A stretch of DNA of 10,696 bases from Pseudomonadota bacterium. GTDB taxonomy: Bacteria > Pseudomonadota > Gammaproteobacteria > SZUA-229. A model generated the notes under the pieces. The model was given only the letters and a program-made list of their open reading frames with translations. It was not told where the DNA came from and searched no databases. The stretch spans positions 1 through 10,696 of the forward strand of contig JADFWF010000073.1 in assembly GCA_015222965.1 (NCBI GenBank), read 5' to 3'. Both the position numbers and the translations under genes were made by a program. The stretch's first letter is position 1. Each line of letters opens with the position of its first letter. Below, piece after piece: positions 5,879-10,696 of the stretch.

Positions 5879-6763
5879 GTGAACGAAGAATTTGTTGATC
5901 TGCGCCGTGGACACCTGAACAGCGAAAGCTTCTGGCCAGCATTTACCGATATCATGATGGTGGTGGTCATCATCTTCCTGCTCACCTCGATGTTATTGAT
6001 GGTGAAAAACTGGGAGCTGCTCGACCAGCTGCGTAACAGTATGGCCGCTGAAGAGCAGGCAGAAAAAATCATCCACGATACCTCTGAAGAAAACGCCACC
6101 CTGGAAGAACAGCTGGCACAGGCTCAAAACGAGATCTCGATGCTGCGCATGCAATTACTGCAATCCAGTGAACAGGCCAATCAGATGAATGTCGCACTGG
6201 AAGACAAAGAACAGCAGATCATCATCGTCTTATCTGAAAACTCACAATTAAAAAATGCCGCTGAAAATAACGAAGATAAAATCGCCAGTTTGAGCTCGAA
6301 GATATCATCTATCGAAAACAACCTGTCACAACTTAATATCGATGTCGAACAAAAACAGAAAGCGTTAGATGACAAACGCCAGAAGATCATCATCATCACT
6401 CAGGAGCGTGACACCCAGTCCCGTAAGCTGAGCGCACTGGAAGATGATTTTGGATCTTTAAAGGTCAAATACGACAAATTAATAAAACCGGCACGCACCG
6501 CCAAAGGTAAATACGTCGTCAGCGTGAACTTTGAGCGCATCAATGGCAAAGAACGCATCCGCTTTAAAGACTCCGGTGACGAGAACTACACGGTTGTTAC
6601 TGAAAAACAGCTCCACAGCAAACTTGCCAGAATCAAAAAGAAACACCCGAAAAAACTATATATAAAGATCGTTATTCCTAAAGAAAGCGGACTGACCTAC
6701 AGCGAAGCGTGGACCTTCATGAAGAGCCTGCTGCACAAATATGATTACTATTATCATGAATGA
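5879..6763 (+). CDS. ExbD/MotB-like partner with long coiled coil
   Basis: This 294-residue protein starts at GTG and has one N-terminal membrane helix (about 22-42) opened by FWPAFTDIMMVVV; Asp24 is at the place of the proton-carrying Asp of ExbD, TolR, MotB and ZorB. The positive DLRRG before it suggests the N-terminus is cytoplasmic and the rest periplasmic. Residues 45-205 are strongly heptad-like, rich in Glu, Gln, Lys and Leu (coiled coil). The last 85 residues (from about 210) look like an ExbD/TolR periplasmic domain: an inhibitory-type strand region, then a helix, a YIKIVIPKE strand and a final YSEAWTFMKSLL helix. There is no OmpA-like peptidoglycan-binding domain. It forms a bicistronic operon with the channel gene 18 bp upstream. 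The ExbD-like fold is my inference from the pattern; the stator pairing is well supported. Confidence 0.75.
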   Translation: MNEEFVDLRRGHLNSESFWPAFTDIMMVVVIIFLLTSMLLMVKNWELLDQLRNSMAAEEQAEKIIHDTSEENATLEEQLAQAQNEISMLRMQLLQSSEQANQMNVALEDKEQQIIIVLSENSQLKNAAENNEDKIASLSSKISSIENNLSQLNIDVEQKQKALDDKRQKIIIITQERDTQSRKLSALEDDFGSLKVKYDKLIKPARTAKGKYVVSVNFERINGKERIRFKDSGDENYTVVTEKQLHSKLARIKKKHPKKLYIKIVIPKESGLTYSEAWTFMKSLLHKYDYYYHE

Positions 6764-6837
6764 TCCAGCCTGGCTGACGATATTTCAACAACATACCTGA
6801 GATATCATAAAGTTAGGAAAAAAAACAGCATTTTAAC

Positions 6838-6843
6838 TATACT
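6838..6843 (+). promoter_or_regulatory. possible -10 element for the exported four-Cys protein
   Basis: TATACT is a good -10 hexamer in an AT-rich stretch 66 bp before the next start. The best upstream match to a -35, TTAGGA (6813-6818), is spaced 19 bp and weak. If real, it separates the next gene from the stator-like operon. Confidence 0.35.
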
Positions 6844-6909
6844 ATTAACAAGTACGATAACGACGGATTAAAATGCGCTCCAGGACAGGAACAATCAAAC
6901 AAGTCCCAA

Positions 6910-7455
6910 ATGATTACCAGGCTTGTAAATATGGTTATGACCAGACGAAAATTGCTATTTTTTATTGCTGTAAATATATATGCAGCTGGCGTTTCTGCGG
7001 GCGAACCAGTCTATCCCCTGGTTACCTACAAGTGCAACCCTGAAGCCGACATCATCACCCTGACGAACACCCTGCTAAAAAATGACGAAGGCGCTTCCTA
7101 TAAATACTCGGATGAAGATGGCACCTATTCACCGTGGGATCTGGTCGAAATAGACCGCCGGACAGAACGCACCCGCATCGTAAAAACCAGAAAGATCGTC
7201 AAGACATGCACGCTGAGCTCCGGTGATTACACCGTCACCATCGAACCACAGGTATTCAGTAAAAATTTAAGTGGCACATGCGGTGCATCTATCTCATCAG
7301 CATTCACCATAACCTTCGACGACTTCGACATCAAAGAACGCACACCGTTTGAAGATTATTGCCGGGGCAATTCACCCATCATTACCCGCGTGACCGTATT
7401 TGGCAAAACCGGTGAAGTTAAAATCAAACGTATAGCACGTTATAAATTTTACTAA
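6910..7455 (+). CDS. exported four-cysteine protein, family not recognised
   Basis: I do not recognise this protein. It carries a signal peptide: a basic MTRRK stretch (from Met10), a hydrophobic core LLFFIAVNIYAAG, and a probable signal peptidase I site after VSA (residue 30). There is no lipobox. The mature part, about 151 residues, has exactly four cysteines (42, 100, 124, 151), an even number that suits two periplasmic disulfides, and an alternating pattern that suggests beta structure. Three in-frame ATG codons (6910, 6931, 6937) could serve as the start; Met10 at 6937 gives the most usual signal peptide, while AGG at 6918 would suit 6931. The gene lies 146 bp after the stator-like pair and 180 bp before the MlaC homologue, so cotranscription is uncertain. 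Confidence 0.7.
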   Translation: MITRLVNMVMTRRKLLFFIAVNIYAAGVSAGEPVYPLVTYKCNPEADIITLTNTLLKNDEGASYKYSDEDGTYSPWDLVEIDRRTERTRIVKTRKIVKTCTLSSGDYTVTIEPQVFSKNLSGTCGASISSAFTITFDDFDIKERTPFEDYCRGNSPIITRVTVFGKTGEVKIKRIARYKFY

Positions 7456-7554
7456 TTATCAGGCCGAATACTAATTTGAGCAGCGTCTCCAGCACTATTC
7501 CTGACGTTTTCATAAGATAGTACTTTTCCATTCCACGCCATTCCTACTCCTGTG

Positions 7555-7582
7555 TTGTATCACGATGGTTTCCTGTTATCAT
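7555..7582 (+). promoter_or_regulatory. sigma-70-type promoter of the MlaC-family gene
   Basis: TTGTAT (7555-7560) and TATCAT (7577-7582) are separated by 16 bp, and the -10 is extended by TG at 7574-7575. Transcription would start near 7589, about 47 nt before the ATG. Confidence 0.55.
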
Positions 7583-7635
7583 AGAACCAGCAGATCTAAA
7601 ATAACAATACAATCCTCTGAATACAGGCCAAAGAC

Positions 7636-8247
7636 ATGATGCAAATTGTAACTAAACAAGCTCAAATCCTGATCACTTTTTTTTCACTATTAGCCATAAC
7701 TTCTACCGCGCTAGCGAATGTACCACCGACGGTGACTCCCAGTGACCCTGCATACGTGATCCACACCACACTGGAAAAAATTACCACCTTCAGCAGTAAT
7801 TCCGACAAGGTTAGACCAGTACAGCTTCGCGGTTTTATCGAAAATGAAATCATCCCTCACTTCGACTTCAACAATATGTCACACTGGATCACAGGCCGCT
7901 TCGCCGACAACATGACGGACAAAGACAAAGCCGAATTCCAGCGCAATTTACGTGAAACATTTTTATCCAGCCTGGCAAAACACCTGGGCAGCTTTGATGC
8001 AAACAATACGCGCATCCGTTTTCACCCGGCACGTTACCGTGGCCGTGATGAAGCCTTCGTCAGCACCTCGGTCTATCGCCCGGAGACATCACCCGTACGC
8101 CTGGATTTTCGCATGAAACGCGTCGGTACAGACTGGAAGATCATCGACGTAAAAGCCAATGGTTCGAGCGCGGTAATCTACTATCGCCGTCACTTCATGT
8201 CTCAGTTAAGACAGTTCCAGAGAAGGACTCCGCGCCGCCAATACTAA
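7636..8247 (+). CDS. MlaC/Ttg2D-family periplasmic lipid-binding protein (orphan)
   Basis: MlaC proteins carry phospholipids across the periplasm between the outer-membrane MlaA and the inner-membrane MlaFEDB transporter. This 203-residue protein has a signal peptide ending in ALA (residue 27), then the family pattern: a helical N-terminal half with FDFNNMSHWITGRF, a FRQNL-like helix, then strands with FVSTSVY, LDFRMKRVGTDWKIIDVKANG and SAVIYYRRHF. The 'WKIIDV..NG.S' block is the most typical MlaC element. The tail is basic and Arg-rich (QRRTPRRQY). No mlaA, mlaD, mlaE or mlaF is nearby, so partners must be elsewhere or the role differs. AGG at 7625-7627 is a usable Shine-Dalgarno, 8 nt before the first of two consecutive ATG codons. 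Confidence 0.85.
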   Translation: MMQIVTKQAQILITFFSLLAITSTALANVPPTVTPSDPAYVIHTTLEKITTFSSNSDKVRPVQLRGFIENEIIPHFDFNNMSHWITGRFADNMTDKDKAEFQRNLRETFLSSLAKHLGSFDANNTRIRFHPARYRGRDEAFVSTSVYRPETSPVRLDFRMKRVGTDWKIIDVKANGSSAVIYYRRHFMSQLRQFQRRTPRRQY

Positions 8248-8266
8248 AACGCCTCGATAAGGACAC

Positions 8267-8281
8267 GTTCAAAATTTGAAC
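8267..8281. other. perfect 7-bp inverted repeat between mlaC-like and glutaredoxin genes
   Basis: GTTCAAA-A-TTTGAAC is a perfect palindrome of 7-bp arms about one central base. Its small centre makes it look more like a protein-binding operator than an RNA hairpin. It lies 20 bp after the MlaC-family stop and 53 bp before the glutaredoxin start, where an operator could act. Confidence 0.4.
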
Positions 8282-8333
8282 CTGTTAAGGCAACTCTGGT
8301 CTTTAAAGCACACCATAAAAACTTTAACCGACC

Positions 8334-8747
8334 ATGAATGACGACGCCGATAAGCAGGCTAATAAAATTAACGAAAGGCCAAAAAGAAAACGTGGCGGCC
8401 TGTTCATTATTGCATTTTTTGTAGTCGGGCTAATCTTTCTCAGCCGGCATGAAGCAGTCAATACCATCGACTGCAGCGCTGACATTATCGCCAAAAAACC
8501 GGATGTCATCATGCTGGGTGCCTGGTGGTGCACCTACTGTTACCAGGCAAAAAAATATTTTCAGCGAAATAAAATCAGCTACTGCGAATACGACATGGAA
8601 AACACTGCCGAAGGCAAGCGGCTTTACGAACAAAACGGCGGTGGTGCGGTACCTATCCTGTTTATCGGTGAATACCGGCTCAGCGGCTTCAGCGAACAGC
8701 GCATCGAAGCCGCATTAGCGCGATTAAAAAACAATACAGAAAATTGA
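8334..8747 (+). CDS. membrane-anchored glutaredoxin-like protein
   Basis: This 137-residue protein has a basic N-terminus (PKRKRGG, 16-22), one membrane helix (about 23-36), and a thioredoxin-fold glutaredoxin domain. The active site is WCTYC (Cys66, Cys69), the cis-Pro is in GAVPILFIGE (Pro107), and the GFSE segment after it matches the glutathione-binding region of glutaredoxins. By the positive-inside rule the domain should face the periplasm. Extra cysteines sit at 47 and 84. Glutaredoxins usually work with glutathione in the cytoplasm, so a periplasmic one is notable; it may reduce or isomerise disulfides there. It is followed 17 bp later by the TerB-fold gene and is probably cotranscribed. 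No Shine-Dalgarno is evident. Confidence 0.8.
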   Translation: MNDDADKQANKINERPKRKRGGLFIIAFFVVGLIFLSRHEAVNTIDCSADIIAKKPDVIMLGAWWCTYCYQAKKYFQRNKISYCEYDMENTAEGKRLYEQNGGGAVPILFIGEYRLSGFSEQRIEAALARLKNNTEN

Positions 8748-8764
8748 GACGACACTGATTAGAC

Positions 8765-9229
8765 ATGCTTACAAAATTACAAAAATTTTTTAATCAATAC
8801 CTGAGCGAAAACACCAAAGATGAATCCCCGCTCGAGCATAGACTGCAACTGGCATCAGCTGCCCTGATGGTAGAAATGCTGCACGTCGATGAACAGGTCA
8901 CTGCAGCTGAAGAAAAAAAATTACAGCTCATAATCAAACAGCGATTCGAACTAAGCGATGCTGAGATCGGATCATTGATAGATCTGGCACATAATGAAAA
9001 ACACCAGGCGACCGACTACTATGCGTTTACCTCATTGCTCAACGAACACTACTCTCAGCAGCAAAAGATAAAACTGGTAGAAGATCTGTGGCAGCTCGCT
9101 TACGCCGACCATCATCTGGATAAATATGAAGAACACCTGCTCCGACGTTTAGCAGAATTGCTGCACGTACCACATCAGGATTTCATACGAACAAAACACA
9201 AAGCTTTAAAAGAAAATACTTTAATGTAA
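8765..9229 (+). CDS. TerB-fold protein
   Basis: This 154-residue, all-helical, soluble protein matches the TerB/DjlA-N fold: paired helices with acidic metal-binding-like turns, LMVEMLHVDEQVTAAEEKKLQ in the first half and LWQLAYADHHLDKYEEHLLRRLAELL in the second. Related proteins were named for tellurite resistance, but this single-domain type is widespread in gammaproteobacteria and its role is unknown; no other ter genes are here. It probably shares a transcript with the glutaredoxin 17 bp upstream. Its stop codon overlaps the end of the convergent gene by 9 bp (9221-9229). Confidence 0.85.
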   Translation: MLTKLQKFFNQYLSENTKDESPLEHRLQLASAALMVEMLHVDEQVTAAEEKKLQLIIKQRFELSDAEIGSLIDLAHNEKHQATDYYAFTSLLNEHYSQQQKIKLVEDLWQLAYADHHLDKYEEHLLRRLAELLHVPHQDFIRTKHKALKENTLM

Positions 9230-9994
9230 CGAGCTCTCCGAGCCCCACATATTGTTGTAGCGTTCCACCACCTCACGTACCTCATCCGGATAACCGATAA
9301 TATCCATCTGCTGTAATCCTTCTTTGAAAAACTGGCGCGCATCCTGTGGCAGATTCTTGATCAGGGCATCATAAGCCAGCTCGATCAATTCCGGCTGATG
9401 GCTTCGAGTAGAAATGATACCGTAATTTAAATTCAGGATACGCCACGGACGCATCATATTAGTCTGCTCGACATCACGACGTATCTCATCATCACAGGCA
9501 TCGATGACTTCTTTTATCACAGCGGCTAAATCTGCAAGCATATGGGGTTCGATTACCTCATTGGCATACTCTGCCAGAGAATTAACCGGCATGTCGATCT
9601 GCGATAACTTGCCACCATGACGCGCCACCCATAATGAAACAGGTACGCTCAACCGTATTAGGTCGCGATTTTGTTCGCCCGTTTTATTTTGCACATAGGC
9701 CACCATAGCTTCGAGCAGATCCAGCGTGTACTGCCCGATCTTGCTGATATCCTTTTCTTCGAGCATGCCCATGCTCTCTGCACTCATATCTTTTTTCACG
9801 GCCATATCCGCATCAGCCCTTGCCATCACGTCGATCGCCTGATCCATCGCTGCCAGCAGGTTATGCGGTGAGTTCTCATCCTGATCATCCGCTGCAGCAT
9901 CGTTAAGATATTCAACTACAGTATTATGGAACATGTCTCTAAACGTGTTGGCACTAAACGAAAAATCCATAATTTTATTCTCAATTGGAGGCAT
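9221..9994 (-). CDS. helical acidic protein, not recognised
   Basis: I do not recognise this protein. It is soluble, largely helical and acidic, without signal peptide, membrane segment or obvious catalytic motif. The longest frame gives 257 residues (ATG at 9994), but Met9 (ATG ending at 9970) with the sequence MDFSFSANTF is the likelier start: a TATAAT -10 on the - strand (10006-10011) would start transcription near 9999, leaving almost no leader for the first ATG. Its 3' end overlaps the TerB gene by 9 bp in convergent orientation, and it diverges from gloA with 56 bp between the two outermost starts. Notable stretches are AAADDQDENS near residue 33 and a conserved-looking RPWRILNLNYGIIST in the second half. 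Confidence 0.75.
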   Translation of the reverse strand: MPPIENKIMDFSFSANTFRDMFHNTVVEYLNDAAADDQDENSPHNLLAAMDQAIDVMARADADMAVKKDMSAESMGMLEEKDISKIGQYTLDLLEAMVAYVQNKTGEQNRDLIRLSVPVSLWVARHGGKLSQIDMPVNSLAEYANEVIEPHMLADLAAVIKEVIDACDDEIRRDVEQTNMMRPWRILNLNYGIISTRSHQPELIELAYDALIKNLPQDARQFFKEGLQQMDIIGYPDEVREVVERYNNMWGSESSLH

Positions 9995-10005
9995 TATTAC
10001 CCAGT

Positions 10006-10011
10006 ATTATA
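10006..10011 (-). promoter_or_regulatory. -10 element (TATAAT on the - strand) of the helical-protein gene
   Basis: ATTATA on + reads as the perfect -10 TATAAT on -. No good -35 is seen upstream. It lies in the divergent gap with gloA, so both promoters share this short region. Confidence 0.4.
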
Positions 10012-10050
10012 AGTTAATATACGAGTCGATACGTAGCTATGTGAGAACAC

Positions 10051-10437
10051 ATGAGATTACTGCATACCATGCTTCGCGTTGGTAATTTGGAGCGCTCTAT
10101 AAAATTTTATACCGAGATACTGGGCATGGAACTGCTGCGCCAGAAGGAATACCCGGACGGTAAATTCACCCTCGCTTTTCTCGGTTACGGCGATGAAAAA
10201 CATCACACCGCCCTGGAACTGACCTATAACTGGGAAACCGACAACTATGATCTGGGCAATGCTTTTGGTCACCTGGCGATCGAAGTTGATGATGTCTACA
10301 AAGCCGCTGAGAAAATCCACGCAGCTGGCGGCAGCATCATCCGCCAGCCCGGCCCGATGAACGCAGGCACGACCCTGCTGGCATTCGTATCCGACCCCGA
10401 CGGCTACGAGATTGAACTATTGCAGCCTAAGGGCTGA
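10051..10437 (+). CDS. gloA: lactoylglutathione lyase (glyoxalase I)
   Basis: GloA converts the hemithioacetal of methylglyoxal and glutathione to S-lactoylglutathione, the first step of methylglyoxal detoxification in the cytoplasm. The 128-residue protein aligns with E. coli GloA (135 residues) from the first residue: the four metal ligands are at exactly the E. coli positions, His5, Glu56, His74 and Glu122. The family patterns MLRVGNLERSIKFYTEILGM, GHLAIEVDDV and SDPDGYEIEL are present. The absence of the insertions seen in zinc-type enzymes points to the nickel/cobalt class, as in E. coli. It is followed 20 bp later by rnd and is likely cotranscribed. Confidence 0.95.
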   Translation: MRLLHTMLRVGNLERSIKFYTEILGMELLRQKEYPDGKFTLAFLGYGDEKHHTALELTYNWETDNYDLGNAFGHLAIEVDDVYKAAEKIHAAGGSIIRQPGPMNAGTTLLAFVSDPDGYEIELLQPKG

Positions 10438-10457
10438 TATTACTGATTACTGCTTTT

Positions 10458-10696
10458 ATGATTCCTGAATTAATCGAATCATCCCGCCAGATGGATGTAC
10501 TTCTGAAACAGTTGAACACAGTAAATTTGATTGCTGTCGACACAGAATTTTTTCGCGAAACAACATATTACCCGCAGCTCGCACTGGTACAGATCGCTAC
10601 TGGTTCCATCGTTGCATGCATAGACCCACTGTCGTTTGATGCCAAACCGGCATTAAAAAAACTGCTGCTAGACAACGACATCACCAAGATCTTTCA
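10458..10696 (+). CDS. rnd: ribonuclease D, 3'-partial
   Basis: RNase D is a DEDD-family 3'-5' exoribonuclease that trims tRNA and other stable RNA precursors. About 79 codons are visible before the right edge. The first exonuclease motif is VDTEFFRETTYYPQLALVQIA, with Asp28 and Glu30 as the metal-binding pair, at the same numbers as in E. coli RNase D. The second and third DEDD motifs and the HRDC domains lie outside the window. The ATG at 10458 is 20 bp after gloA; no clear Shine-Dalgarno is visible. Confidence 0.93.
   Translation, partial: MIPELIESSRQMDVLLKQLNTVNLIAVDTEFFRETTYYPQLALVQIATGSIVACIDPLSFDAKPALKKLLLDNDITKIF

Noticed and set aside
4940..6763. Zorya ZorA-ZorB defence genes
   Set aside because: The channel protein lacks the very long tail of ZorA, the partner lacks an OmpA-like domain, and no ZorC, ZorD or ZorE follows.
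8765..9229. tellurite-resistance operon
   Set aside because: Only a single TerB-fold gene is present; no terA, terC, terD or terZ is nearby, so the resistance name should not be carried over.

Overview
The window looks like chromosomal DNA of a free-living gammaproteobacterium of moderate GC content. The evidence is the gene set (HemN, GloA, RNase D, an MlaC homologue, a DUF2244 protein, a TerB-fold protein) and protein sequences that resemble gammaproteobacterial families. I cannot name a genus. Most genes are on the + strand; only one (9221-9970/9994) is on the - strand. No rRNA, tRNA, CRISPR array, transposase or phage gene was seen.

Positions 1-4045 look like the tail of a cytochrome cbb3 oxidase/anaerobic-life neighbourhood. 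A DsbD_2/TauE-type membrane protein with a pentahistidine tail (5' end outside the window) is followed 14 bp later by a sigma-54 activator with no sensory domain. After a repeat-rich gap come a DUF2244 membrane protein behind an extended -10 promoter, and oxygen-independent coproporphyrinogen III oxidase (hemN) behind two FNR/Anr-like boxes. TauE-like, HemN and FNR-type control commonly occur together because cbb3 oxidase and anaerobic heme synthesis are both needed at low oxygen.

The gaps at 1674-1987 and 4046-4264 each carry a REPIN-like element: two GTAG-headed hairpins facing each other. The first is framed by inverted arrays of a 7-bp repeat of the form GTCNTTN, five units on the left and four on the right. 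The second sits beside a short CACAGAGG repeat. The two elements have different hairpin sequences but the same layout.

Positions 4265-8747 are more accessory. They encode a putative 2OG-Fe(II) oxygenase, then a two-gene operon for a proton-channel-like (MotA/TolQ/ExbB) protein and a partner with one membrane helix bearing an Asp, a long coiled coil and an ExbD-like C-terminal domain. This pair is the best candidate for an undescribed system: it has stator architecture but no peptidoglycan-binding domain and no long cytoplasmic tail as in Zorya. An unrecognised exported four-cysteine protein, an orphan MlaC-family protein and a membrane-anchored glutaredoxin follow.

Positions 8765-10696 hold a TerB-fold protein, an unrecognised - strand gene converging on it with a 9-bp overlap, a GloA glyoxalase I with all four metal ligands, and the start of RNase D, which runs off the right edge.
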